The notes beneath the pieces are model-generated. The model was not told the origin of the DNA. It saw nothing but the letters and a program-made list of their open reading frames with translations, and did not search any database. A stretch of 21,931 nucleotides of DNA from positions 1-21,931 of the forward strand of contig CAMZED010000015.1 of the NCBI GenBank assembly GCA_947305675.1. The letters are read 5' to 3'. The translations under genes were made by a program, and so were the position numbers. Below, piece by piece: positions 5,002-13,493 of the stretch. Position 1 is the stretch's first letter; every line of letters starts with the position of its first letter. The stretch is from an uncultured Clostridia bacterium (GTDB taxonomy: Bacteria; Bacillota; Clostridia; Oscillospirales; CAG-382).

Positions 5002-6489
5002 TCACCGTGACTGTTTGAAAAATTCGATCGCTTCCTCCCTGCCGACTCCCCTGTCGTCGCGCAGGTATTCAAAAGGATATTTCGGGAACGCTATTCGGAT
5101 TATCTCGTTCTTCGCACCGTTGACGAGTTTTGTTATCGCTCCCGCGCCGCAGGCGAAAACCGTGGAATATTCTTCCATCATCATAACGTTATAAAGGTTT
5201 TCATACCCGGGGAGCGAGAACCCGGTATTTTCGGCGTTGCCGACGGTATTCTTCTGCCGGTAGAGATAATATGGCGAAAAGCCCGAGTGCGCAAGCCTTT
5301 CGCGCGCATATTCCACGCTCTCGCGCGCGAGCTTCCCGCGCGGGTCGTAAAAGCCTTCGCCGATAAACCTTATCGGAGCGGCGTTTTTTATGCTGAGCGT
5401 GTGTACGGTTATATTTTTGAACCCAAGCGAAATAAGATCCTCGAGGCTTTTTGCGAAAGTTGATGCGGTATCGCCCGGCAAACCGGCGATAAGATCGGCG
5501 TTGAGCGACGGGAATCCGAACCGCGAAGCGATCTCGCACGCACGCAAAAAATCGGCGAAAGTGTGCTTGCGTCCGATATTGGCAAGCACTTCGTCGTTGG
5601 TGCTTTGCGGATTTATGCTTATCCTGCCGATACCGTGGCGGCGCACGACATCCAGTTTTTCGGCGGAGAGAGTATCCGGTCTGCCGCCCTCGAAAGTGTA
5701 TTCGGTGTTATCCGAAATATCGATTGCTTTTTCTATCGTCGAAAGCAGTTCGTCGGTCTGGGTCGGAGTGAGGATCGAAGGAGTGCCGCCGCCGATATAA
5801 ATGGCGCGGACCTTCATCCCGAGTTCTTTTATAAGCTCTCCGGTCAGAGTTATATCGCGGCGGAGCCTGACGAGATAATCGGGTATAAGCGAAAAAAGTT
5901 TGGCGTTGCTGTAAGAGACGAACGAGCAATAATCGCAGCGCGTGGGGCAGAACGGGATGGATACATAAAGCCCGCACTCTCTGTCCGAAACGTCGGAAAG
6001 CATTCTTTCTTCGACAAGAGCGGTTTCGACCGAAAGATCGGCTTTTTCAGCCGATACGCAGTAATCGTCGGTAAACAGGCGTTTGACTTCGGCGGAAGTA
6101 TAACCTCGGTCGAGGTAATACTTCGCCCTTTTTACCGGGCGCAATCCGGTAAGATACCCCCAGGGAAGCCCGAACCCGAACATCTCCTCCCCGGCTTTGA
6201 GAAAAGCCTTTCCTACCGCGTTGACCGCAAAAAACTCGCCGTCCATGGGGATCGCAGGGATATAGCCCGCGGTGCGGAAATCCGCTTCGGTGCGTTTTTC
6301 GCCGGCTTTAAGCCAGACGTGCGCGTAATAATCGTTCGGTTCGCTTCCGGCGCGGTAAAGCGTGAACCCGGCGGCGTTTACGCCTTCGTCGGTCGATTTG
6401 AACTTCTCGCCCGGAAAATACAGCAGACAAAGCGTCTGGAAATAATAGTCGTTAAGATATTCGGTTCTGTTGTCGATAAATAGCTTCAT
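5002..6489 (-). CDS. hemZ: HemZ-type radical SAM, coproporphyrinogen III dehydrogenase-like
   Basis: The 495-residue radical SAM protein has an N-terminal extension of about 170 residues typical of the HemZ branch ('GYLTGLRPVKRAKYYLDRG' at 111-129). The cluster motif follows: Cys181, Cys185 and Cys188 in 'SIPFCPTRCDYCSF'. 'YIGGGTPSIL' (231-240), 'RISINPQS' (289-296) and 'NADLIAGLPGD' (330-340) match the HemN/HemW/HemZ family. By homology it would oxidise coproporphyrinogen III without oxygen, but no other haem gene is visible here and many clostridia with HemZ do not make haem, so the substrate is uncertain. It overlaps dtd by 4 nt and is followed after 4 nt by the flippase. The recJ/rel/dtd/hemZ order is common in Clostridia. 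Confidence 0.88.
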   Translation of the reverse strand: MKLFIDNRTEYLNDYYFQTLCLLYFPGEKFKSTDEGVNAAGFTLYRAGSEPNDYYAHVWLKAGEKRTEADFRTAGYIPAIPMDGEFFAVNAVGKAFLKAGEEMFGFGLPWGYLTGLRPVKRAKYYLDRGYTSAEVKRLFTDDYCVSAEKADLSVETALVEERMLSDVSDRECGLYVSIPFCPTRCDYCSFVSYSNAKLFSLIPDYLVRLRRDITLTGELIKELGMKVRAIYIGGGTPSILTPTQTDELLSTIEKAIDISDNTEYTFEGGRPDTLSAEKLDVVRRHGIGRISINPQSTNDEVLANIGRKHTFADFLRACEIASRFGFPSLNADLIAGLPGDTASTFAKSLEDLISLGFKNITVHTLSIKNAAPIRFIGEGFYDPRGKLARESVEYARERLAHSGFSPYYLYRQKNTVGNAENTGFSLPGYENLYNVMMMEEYSTVFACGAGAITKLVNGAKNEIIRIAFPKYPFEYLRDDRGVGREEAIEFFKQSR

Positions 6490-6935
6490 TTTCTCAGTTC
6501 GCGGGTATCTATAACCACGTTGATAGGTCCGTCGTTATGAACCTCTATCTCCATATGTGCGCCGAAAACCCCGGTAACGGTAGGCAGACGTTCGGCGATA
6601 TTTGCGGCAAGCTTGTTGAAAGCGGACAATCCGGATTCGTATTTTGCGGCGTGTGTGCAATCGGGACGGAAGCCGCGCGTTACCCTTCCGGCGAGGACGA
6701 AATTCGAAATAAGCATAACGCTTCCGCCGACGTCGGACGCCGATTTGGCGAGTTTGCCGTTTTCGTCGACAAAAACCCTCAGCCCGGCGATCTTGTTCGC
6801 CATTTTAAGAATATCTTCATCGGTATCGTCGTCGAAAACCCCGACGTATGCGACAAGCCCCTTGCCGATGGAGGAAACCGACTTCCCTTCTACCACGCAA
6901 TTCGCGTAGCTTACCCTTTGTACGACCGCTCTCAT
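6486..6935 (-). CDS. dtd: D-aminoacyl-tRNA deacylase
   Basis: The 149-residue protein matches the Dtd/DTD1 family in length and fold pattern ('MRAVVQRVSYANCVV', 'GLVAYVGV', 'KIAGLRVFVDENGK'). The enzyme removes D-amino acids, and misattached glycine, from tRNA. Two signature positions differ from the textbook form: the SQFTL motif reads SNFVL ('MLISNFVLAGRV'), and the C-terminal GPVT motif reads GPIN ('HNDGPINVVIDT'). The Gly-Pro pair that shapes the D-specific pocket is kept. Both ends overlap neighbours by 4 nt (ATGA with rel upstream and with hemZ downstream). The rel-dtd adjacency is conserved in Bacillota, which supports orthology despite the changes. Confidence 0.93.
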   Translation of the reverse strand: MRAVVQRVSYANCVVEGKSVSSIGKGLVAYVGVFDDDTDEDILKMANKIAGLRVFVDENGKLAKSASDVGGSVMLISNFVLAGRVTRGFRPDCTHAAKYESGLSAFNKLAANIAERLPTVTGVFGAHMEIEVHNDGPINVVIDTRELRK

Positions 6936-9151
6936 AGACTGCCTCTTGAAACCTCGTGAACGTTTTTGATCTTGTTCAGCCCCGTGGTTATGTTTTTAAG
7001 ATGTTCGACGCCGCTGCATTTTACGCCGACGGTAATTATTATCTCGCCGGAATTCTCACGCGTGGCGATAGAAGTCACCGCGACTTTCATATCGTTCAGC
7101 TGCATTGTGACGTCGGCGATTATATGCGGCGAATAATCCGCGGTGATGGTGAGCATCGCCTCAAAATTGCCGTAATCCTGTTTTGAAATGCGTTCCGACC
7201 AGGAAGCGACCACCCAGCGGTCCTTGTCCTCCGGGCGCGAAAGCCCGGCGCGGGCGTTGGGACAATCGTATTTGTGGATCGAAACTCCGTATCCGCGTGT
7301 TATATAGCCGATAATGCTGTCACCCGGAAGCGGATTGCAGCATTTTGCAAATTTCACGGTGCAGCCTTCGACGCTGTCGACGATAACGCTTTCGGCGTTG
7401 GTGCGGGAGGAACGCTCGTACCGGGCGGATTTATCGTATTTGGCTGTCGCCGCAACGATATCGGAAGCGGATATTTCCTCCTGGACGGGGGCGACTACGC
7501 GCATAAATTCCTCGCGCAGGTGGGTGGCGATCTTCGATACGCTAAGCCCGCCGTAACCTATGTTGTTATAAAGATCATCGACGTCGGGCATCGACAGCCG
7601 TGATGCGAGATTTTTCATTATCTCGTTCTTCTGCGATTCGGTGTAATGCCTGCCGTAACGCTTTATTTCGCGTTCGAGTTCCTGCTTGCCGACGACGATA
7701 TTTTCGGCGCGCATCTCTTTTTTGAAATACTGCCTGATCTTGTTTTTTGCTTCGCCGGACCGTGCGATCTTAAGCCAATCGCGGCTGGGACCTTTCGACG
7801 AGGCGCTGGTGAGTACCTCGACGATCTGCCCGGTCTGCAGGATGGTATCGATAGGCACGATACTGCCGTTGACCTTCGCGCCGACCATCTTGTTGCCGAC
7901 GGCGGAGTGGATGGCGTATGCGAAATCGATCGGAGTAGCCTCGTTGGGAAGGTTGACTACGTCGCCTTTCGGGGTGAAAACGAATATCTCGTCCTCGAAC
8001 AGATCGATCTTCAGCGGACGGAAGAATTCGTCCGGGTCGTCGACGTCCTTGTCGGTCTCGAGCAGGGTGCGGATCCATTGCAGTTTTGTATCGATATCCG
8101 CCTTTGCCTGTTCGCCGGATTTATATTTCCAGTGCGCCGCCAAGCCGTATTCCGCGACGCGGTGCATTTCCCAAGTCCTTATCTGCACTTCGAAAGGAAT
8201 GCCCTCTTTGCCGATGACCGTGGTATGGAGCGAGCGGTACATATTCGGCTTCGGCGTCGAGATATAATCTTTGAATCTGCCGGGGATGGAATTAAACCGT
8301 TCATGGATAACGCCTAGCGCGGTGTAGCAATCCAGCTCGGTATCGACAATTATCCTCACGGCGTAAAAATCGTATATCTCGTCAAACTTCTTGCTTTGGT
8401 TATACATCTTCCGGTAGATGCTGTAGATCGTCTTTACCCTGCCGGAGATCGAAAATTTAATATTGTATGCTTTAAGGCTTTCGGCAACTTTTTCGGTGGC
8501 TCTGTCGAGAAAATCCTTATTTTCGCCGTAACGTTTTTCTATATCGTCCTTGACTTCTTTATAGCCGATCGGGTCGAGATAAAACAGCGCGAGCGTTTCG
8601 AGTTCCTGCTTTATCTTCTGCATACCGAGCCGGTGAGCCAGCGGAGCGTAGACGTGCATCGTTTCCAACGCGATCGAGCGCTGTTTTTCGGGAGTCCTTA
8701 CCGAAAGAGTGCGCATATTGTGCAATCGGTCGGCAAGTTTTACGAAAATAACGCGGATGTCTTTGCTCATGGCAAGGAACATCTTTCGCAGATTTTCGAT
8801 ACTTTCGTCCTGTTTTGTCTCGAACGGGATATGCAGCAGTTTGGTAACGCCGTCGACGATCTCGGCAACGTCGTCCCCGAACTCTTTTTTTATTGTGGCG
8901 AGGTCGATCTTTTCGGCGCAATCCTCGACCGTGTCGTGAAGGAACGCGGCGCAGATCGAATCGGTATCGAGCTGAAGATCGAAAACTATCTCGGCGACGG
9001 AAACAGGGTGGATAATATAATCCTCGCCGGAGATACGTTTCTGCCCTTCGTGAAGAGATTCGGCGTATTGATAGGCCTTTAATATTTTATCGTAATCGTA
9101 ACTCCCCGAATTTTTTATTTTTTCAAGAAGTTCCTCGGCTTGTTTCAGCAT
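6932..9151 (-). CDS. relA: Bifunctional (p)ppGpp synthetase/hydrolase, Rel family
   Basis: The 739-residue long RSH protein controls the stringent-response alarmone (p)ppGpp. Domains in order: the HD hydrolase (His48 in 'IIHPV', His72-Asp73 in 'FLHDTVED', 'KLADRLHNMRTL' at 138-149); the synthetase ('GRVKTIYSIYRKM' at 237, 'RFKDYISTPKPNMYRSLHT' at 292-310); TGS ('VFTPKGDVVNLP' near 391); a zinc-finger region ('CCNPLPGD', then His626 and Cys630); and a C-terminal ACT domain. Because the HD residues are intact, both making and breaking the alarmone are expected. In the synthetase motif usually read NMYQSLHT, residue 306 is Arg instead of Gln. The ATG follows a modest AAGG site in the 36-nt gap after recJ. 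The TGA stop overlaps the dtd ATG (ATGA). Confidence 0.97.
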   Translation of the reverse strand: MLKQAEELLEKIKNSGSYDYDKILKAYQYAESLHEGQKRISGEDYIIHPVSVAEIVFDLQLDTDSICAAFLHDTVEDCAEKIDLATIKKEFGDDVAEIVDGVTKLLHIPFETKQDESIENLRKMFLAMSKDIRVIFVKLADRLHNMRTLSVRTPEKQRSIALETMHVYAPLAHRLGMQKIKQELETLALFYLDPIGYKEVKDDIEKRYGENKDFLDRATEKVAESLKAYNIKFSISGRVKTIYSIYRKMYNQSKKFDEIYDFYAVRIIVDTELDCYTALGVIHERFNSIPGRFKDYISTPKPNMYRSLHTTVIGKEGIPFEVQIRTWEMHRVAEYGLAAHWKYKSGEQAKADIDTKLQWIRTLLETDKDVDDPDEFFRPLKIDLFEDEIFVFTPKGDVVNLPNEATPIDFAYAIHSAVGNKMVGAKVNGSIVPIDTILQTGQIVEVLTSASSKGPSRDWLKIARSGEAKNKIRQYFKKEMRAENIVVGKQELEREIKRYGRHYTESQKNEIMKNLASRLSMPDVDDLYNNIGYGGLSVSKIATHLREEFMRVVAPVQEEISASDIVAATAKYDKSARYERSSRTNAESVIVDSVEGCTVKFAKCCNPLPGDSIIGYITRGYGVSIHKYDCPNARAGLSRPEDKDRWVVASWSERISKQDYGNFEAMLTITADYSPHIIADVTMQLNDMKVAVTSIATRENSGEIIITVGVKCSGVEHLKNITTGLNKIKNVHEVSRGSL

Positions 9152-9187
9152 TTTCGTACCTTAATAATATATATTAGCTTTGCGGGT

Positions 9188-11269
9188 TCAGATCTCGCCG
9201 GCTTCGCGGCGCAATCTTTTAAGTAACTCCGATTCGTCAATATTGATCTTTGCCGACGTCGGAAGCATTTTTATGAAAACCGATATGCCGTTGTAGTTCT
9301 TATAATCGATCAGTCCCTGCTCGAAAAGCACGTCGAGGACGATCAAGAGTTGGCAGACAGTGACCGGCGTAAGATATTCGTCTCTTAACGTGTTGATTAT
9401 ATGCTGGACCGATATTCTTCCCCCGTCGCGCGCCGAATCGCGTTTTATGCAGCGGAAAACGTTTCTGAAACAGGAAAGATCGGGGATGTTCGCGGCGTCT
9501 TCTTCAGCCATTTTGCCGGACATCATTCGCTCGTACGCTTCCATACCCTTTTCCGAAAGTTCGGCGGTACTGCGCGAAGGCATCATTGATTTTACAAACA
9601 CCTGAGGAGTCCTTATTCCCATATAATCGTTCATATCGACGTTAAAGACTATATCGCACTTGTCGCCTTCGCAGAAAGGGAATGAATCGACGCTCATGCC
9701 GAAATAAACCGCCGAAACGCTCGAATTTCCGCCGCAGAGGCGGAATTTTACGTGTTTACCCATCGAAAGCGGGACGATATCTTTTATTTCGGCGTCGCGC
9801 ATCAAAAGCAGCGGCTGGGGGTTGGAAAGCCCGAATGGTTCAAGTTTGAGCAGTTCCTCCACCCCTTCGGCAGAGATATCGGTAAATCCGGCCTCGCAAT
9901 CGATCTCCAGCGGCAAAGCGGCGTTGCTCACGTCGAGCAGAGGTTCGGCGTATTCATTTATACGGCGGCGGAATTCATCGATGCGCGCCCGTTCGACCGA
10001 AAGTCCGGCGGCAAGTTCATGCCCGCCGTATTCGATAAGCACGTCGCCGCACGCCGAAAGCGCATCCATAAGCGAAAAACCTTTTATGCTCCTTCCGGAG
10101 CCTTTTGCCGTGTCGCCGTCGAGTGAGAACAGTATGCAAGGCCGCGAATATTTCTCGGCTATCTTCGAAGCGACAACGCCGATAACGCCCTGATGCCACC
10201 CGTCATAAGCGAGAACTATGAATTTATCGTCGGAATAACGTGAATTTATAAGTTCGATAGCCTGTTCGAATATCTTTTGCTCGGTGGACTGACGCAGTTT
10301 GTTTATCTCGCAGAGTTCAAGAGCGATTTCATCGGCTTCGCGCTCGTTCGCCGCAAGCAGCAGCTCCACCGCGCGCGAAGCGAAGGCAATGCGCCCCGCC
10401 GCATTGATGCGGGGAGCGAGTACGTATCCCACGGTGGCGGAAGTGACTTTTTTGCTGTTTTTGCCCGGCTTGATGATCCCCGCCTGGCGCATAAGCGCCA
10501 AAAGCCCGATATTGTCGGTTTCGGTAAGCTTTTTAAGCCCTACTGCGGTTATGCGGCGGTTCTCGTCTACGATCGGCATAACGTCGGCGATGGTGCCGAC
10601 CGCGATTATATCGGAATAAAGCGAAAGAATCTTTTCGGTGCTGCCTTCCAGCGCGCAGAGCAGTTTGAAAACCACTCCGACCCCGGCGAGGTTTTTGAAA
10701 GGATAAACGTCGTCTTCGCGGTGAGGGTTGACAACCGCGGCGGCTTTGGGAAGCTTCTCGCGGACAGAATGGTGGTCGGTTATGACCATATCTATCCCGA
10801 TGCTCGCGGCGTAATCAGCCTCTTCCAAAGCGGTGACTCCGGTATCGACGGTGATAATAAGGTCAACGTGTCCCTTCATTTTTTCGATAACCGGAAGGCT
10901 TAGCCCGTATCCCTCGGAAAGCCGTTCGGGAATAAAATAATCGCATTCAAGTCCTTTTGATTTAAGATAGGAATAAAGCATTACGGTGCTTGTCACGCCG
11001 TCGACGTCATAATCGCCGTAGATACACACTCTTTCTTTCTTCTCTATTGCAGTCCTGATCCTGGCGACTGCTTTATCCATATCCTTCATAAGAAAAGGAT
11101 CGTAAAGCGGTATATCGTATTTTTCAAGGAAAGTTTTAATCTTTTCCGGGGTGTCTATTCCCCTGTTGACCAGCAGCCGGACGGTGAGCGGTTTGAGCCC
11201 CGTCGCACCTTCAAGCGCGGAGCACAGTTCCCTGTCGGATTCTTTGATCAACCATTTGCGGGTATTCAT
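9188..11269 (-). CDS. recJ: Single-stranded-DNA-specific exonuclease RecJ
   Basis: The 693-residue DHH/DHHA1-family 5'-3' exonuclease acts in recombinational and mismatch repair. The N-terminal DHH domain shows 'IYGDYDVDGVTST' (83-95), 'VDTGV' (141-145), 'VITDHHSV' (162-169) and 'VVNPH' (179-183). Further on are 'GYVLAPRINAAGR' (281-293) and the DHHA1 motif 'GGHELAAGLS' (415-424). An oligonucleotide-binding-like region follows, then a C-terminal extension of about 120 residues that looks like a winged-helix segment ('LRDEYLTPVTVCQLLIVLDVLFEQG'). The ATG at 11269 has an almost ideal AGAGGTGA three bases upstream that overlaps the cdaR stop. In many Clostridia recJ is followed by apt and then rel; here apt is missing. 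Confidence 0.96.
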   Translation of the reverse strand: MNTRKWLIKESDRELCSALEGATGLKPLTVRLLVNRGIDTPEKIKTFLEKYDIPLYDPFLMKDMDKAVARIRTAIEKKERVCIYGDYDVDGVTSTVMLYSYLKSKGLECDYFIPERLSEGYGLSLPVIEKMKGHVDLIITVDTGVTALEEADYAASIGIDMVITDHHSVREKLPKAAAVVNPHREDDVYPFKNLAGVGVVFKLLCALEGSTEKILSLYSDIIAVGTIADVMPIVDENRRITAVGLKKLTETDNIGLLALMRQAGIIKPGKNSKKVTSATVGYVLAPRINAAGRIAFASRAVELLLAANEREADEIALELCEINKLRQSTEQKIFEQAIELINSRYSDDKFIVLAYDGWHQGVIGVVASKIAEKYSRPCILFSLDGDTAKGSGRSIKGFSLMDALSACGDVLIEYGGHELAAGLSVERARIDEFRRRINEYAEPLLDVSNAALPLEIDCEAGFTDISAEGVEELLKLEPFGLSNPQPLLLMRDAEIKDIVPLSMGKHVKFRLCGGNSSVSAVYFGMSVDSFPFCEGDKCDIVFNVDMNDYMGIRTPQVFVKSMMPSRSTAELSEKGMEAYERMMSGKMAEEDAANIPDLSCFRNVFRCIKRDSARDGGRISVQHIINTLRDEYLTPVTVCQLLIVLDVLFEQGLIDYKNYNGISVFIKMLPTSAKINIDESELLKRLRREAGEI

Positions 11270-11280
11270 CAGGTCACCTC

Positions 11281-12591
11281 TTATTCGAATTCCGGCTCGT
11301 TATAAGCGACCGTAAAATTGACGTAATCGGATATTTCGAACACGTAAACGCCGGTGACTCCTTCGCCGAGGTCGATCTTGGGCAGGGCGGAATAGCTTCC
11401 GTCACTGTTCACGGTGACCCGGCTGAAATCCACCGAGGCGCTTATCGCGTTGCGATCGACTGAATCGAATGCCTCGCGCGCGCCCATAAGGACGACGTTT
11501 ATCGGTGAAATAACGCTGTATTCGGCGTTTTCGGGAAGATTTTCGACGGTTATCGATTTTGTACCGACGGTGTAAGTCCTCACCGCCATTTTCGGCAAAG
11601 TTACGGTAAGAGTCAGTTTTGAAAAGCCGCTTTCGTTCGATATCCCGTCGGGCAGAAGCGAAGCGACGGTGTATTCGAACGATTTGCTTCCGTCGACAGT
11701 CGTCTCGTCGATATAAAGAACGATTTCGTCGAGCGCGTCAACCAAATCGGGATCGCCCGACACGGTAAGCGTTTCGGAAGAAAGCTGTATCGCCGCGTCC
11801 CCGGATGAAAACACTCCGCCGGTGAACGAAACGCGCACCGGAACATTTTTCTGTTTTGTAACGGTAACCGAAACGTAAGCGGTGGATTCCGAAACCGAAA
11901 TATAAGGATTGTTTATGACTATGCCGTTTTTATCGCGCAGTTCGATACTGCCGTATCCGTACAAAGCGTGCGAGATGCTCACCCCGTCGAGATTAAAACG
12001 GACGTAAGCGCCCTCGATCTCGTCGAGTTTCGAGCGCGGTCCGGTGACCAGCACCGAAACGGGGTTTGCCGCGGCTTCGACAAAAGTGACGCCTTCGGTC
12101 ATAACGTAATCGCTCCCGGTATCGACGGTGACCGAAAGCATATCGGTGCGCTGAGTGAACTCGTCGACAAAAAGGATGACCGTGTCGGACGATTGCGAGA
12201 CGACTTCGATCCCATTCGGCGAAGTCACATTTATTTTAAAAGTCTGTTCCCCGGCGCGCGTCGCCGAAGAAATATCGACCACCGCCTTAAAATCGCTTGC
12301 TGTCAAAGCGTTAAGTTCCGACCTTTTGCCTTTTGCCACAACGGTTATCGAAGAAAGCTGCTGGCCTTCGGCAAGTGTAAAACCGCTGTTTGAGGCAAGC
12401 TCATCTTCACCGGTGACGGTCACTTCGACGCCGGAAAAGGTGCTTTCGAAAAGCGTGTTGTCGTAACCTATCGCATAGATCCATACCCGCAAGGCGCCGA
12501 GCACCGCGGCGATAAGTGCCAACACCTTTGCCGTGCGTGAAAGACGCCCGTTTTCGCTCCCGCCGGAGCCGACCGGTTTTTCGTTATTCAT
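11281..12591 (-). CDS. cdaR: YbbR-domain protein CdaR, regulator of CdaA
   Basis: The 436-residue protein has a short cytoplasmic N-terminus, one membrane anchor at about residues 21-42, and a long extracellular part made of beta-rich YbbR repeats. I count about four, starting near 48, 135, 240 and 330, each with Val/Thr-alternating strands such as 'VSVLVTGPRSKLDEI'. In B. subtilis and relatives CdaR binds the cyclase CdaA and modulates c-di-AMP production. The start overlaps cdaA by 8 nt, consistent with coupled synthesis of the two partners. The protein is low in sequence conservation, as is normal for the family; the call rests on architecture, repeats and neighbour. The recJ ribosome-binding site overlaps its TAA stop. 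Confidence 0.92.
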   Translation of the reverse strand: MNNEKPVGSGGSENGRLSRTAKVLALIAAVLGALRVWIYAIGYDNTLFESTFSGVEVTVTGEDELASNSGFTLAEGQQLSSITVVAKGKRSELNALTASDFKAVVDISSATRAGEQTFKINVTSPNGIEVVSQSSDTVILFVDEFTQRTDMLSVTVDTGSDYVMTEGVTFVEAAANPVSVLVTGPRSKLDEIEGAYVRFNLDGVSISHALYGYGSIELRDKNGIVINNPYISVSESTAYVSVTVTKQKNVPVRVSFTGGVFSSGDAAIQLSSETLTVSGDPDLVDALDEIVLYIDETTVDGSKSFEYTVASLLPDGISNESGFSKLTLTVTLPKMAVRTYTVGTKSITVENLPENAEYSVISPINVVLMGAREAFDSVDRNAISASVDFSRVTVNSDGSYSALPKIDLGEGVTGVYVFEISDYVNFTVAYNEPEFE

Positions 12592-13465
12592 CCTTGCCGT
12601 CGCCGCCTTTCTTTTGTTTGAATCTGAATTTTCCTTTTACCCTTTCGGTTATCGCCTTCTTATCCTCGACGACTAAAAGCGATTCAAGGTATTTTTCAAG
12701 CGATCCACGGTCGTACCCGCGTTGGAGTTTTCCGTCAATTGCGACCGAAATTGCACCGGTCTCCTCCGATACGACGACAACCACGCAATCGCTGTTTTCG
12801 CTTATTCCGATCGCCGCACGGTGCCTCGTACCGAGCTCTTTTACGATCTCGGAATTGGTGGAAAGCGGAAGGAAGCACCCCGCCGCGTGTATGCGCGCGT
12901 TGCGGATTATCACCGCGCCGTCGTGCAGCGGCGCTTTGTTAAAGAAGATGTTGCCGAGCAGGAACGAAGTCGTAACCGCGTCGATAAGCGTACCGGTGCG
13001 GATATAATCTCCGAGTTTGGTCCCGCGTTCGAAAATAATCAGCGCTCCGGTCTTTGTGCGCGAAAGATCCTCGACGGCGGTGCAGGTCTCGCCGATAGCC
13101 GAGCGGAGCGCTGCGACTCCGTCGCTTTCGGAACGCATTTTGAACCCGCGGAGCGACTCGCCGCCCACCTTTTCCAATGCGGAACGCAATTCCGGCTGGA
13201 ACACTATGACCAGCGCGATCAGACCGATCGAGAACAGATTGGAAAGCAAAAAGTTTACGGCGCGCATCTGCAGGAGCGAACTGATAAGCAATACGATAAC
13301 GAGTATCACAATGCCGACGAGCAGTTTTCCCGCTCTGCGGTCCCTTACGAACTTAAAGGCGTAGTAGAAAAACAGCGCGACCAAAAGGATATCGATTATA
13401 TCGATTATCCCGATGCCTTTCAACTGCGTCCACACATATTCAAAATACTCCGAAACCGCATTCAT
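12584..13465 (-). CDS. cdaA: Diadenylate cyclase CdaA (c-di-AMP synthase)
   Basis: The 293-residue membrane enzyme makes cyclic di-AMP from two ATP. Three hydrophobic segments lie at about residues 20-40, 47-65 and 69-89, followed by the DisA_N-type cyclase domain (about 100-260). The two catalytic motifs are intact: DGA at 182-184 ('PLHDGAVII') and RHR at 214-216 ('GTRHRAAIGISE'). The tail is rich in Lys and Gly. The ATG at 13465 has AAGGGG about nine bases upstream in a 28-nt A/T-rich gap after rdgB. The stop lies 8 nt inside cdaR. The cdaA-cdaR pair normally continues into glmM, whose product is controlled by CdaA; here recJ follows instead. Confidence 0.97.
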   Translation of the reverse strand: MNAVSEYFEYVWTQLKGIGIIDIIDILLVALFFYYAFKFVRDRRAGKLLVGIVILVIVLLISSLLQMRAVNFLLSNLFSIGLIALVIVFQPELRSALEKVGGESLRGFKMRSESDGVAALRSAIGETCTAVEDLSRTKTGALIIFERGTKLGDYIRTGTLIDAVTTSFLLGNIFFNKAPLHDGAVIIRNARIHAAGCFLPLSTNSEIVKELGTRHRAAIGISENSDCVVVVVSEETGAISVAIDGKLQRGYDRGSLEKYLESLLVVEDKKAITERVKGKFRFKQKKGGDGKDE

Positions 13466-13493
13466 ATGGATTTTCCCCTTTAATTAATTTATA

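Noticed and set aside
4194..5018. Plus-strand open frame opposite the flippase gene
   Set aside because: Highly charged, low-complexity translation opposite a membrane protein gene; typical antisense artefact.
4998..5072. Longer N-terminus for the flippase
   Set aside because: The extra 25 residues are read inside hemZ, do not look like a flippase N-terminus, and the ATG at 4997 has its own ribosome-binding site.
5563..6483. Plus-strand open frame of about 306 codons opposite hemZ
   Set aside because: The minus-strand gene is a clear radical SAM protein. The opposite frame is open only because the sense codons TTA, CTA and TCA are rare here; its translation has no recognisable domain or ribosome-binding site.
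12722..13483. Plus-strand open frame opposite cdaA
   Set aside because: Shadow of the conserved diadenylate cyclase gene; the translation is rich in Arg/Asp/Gln without motifs.
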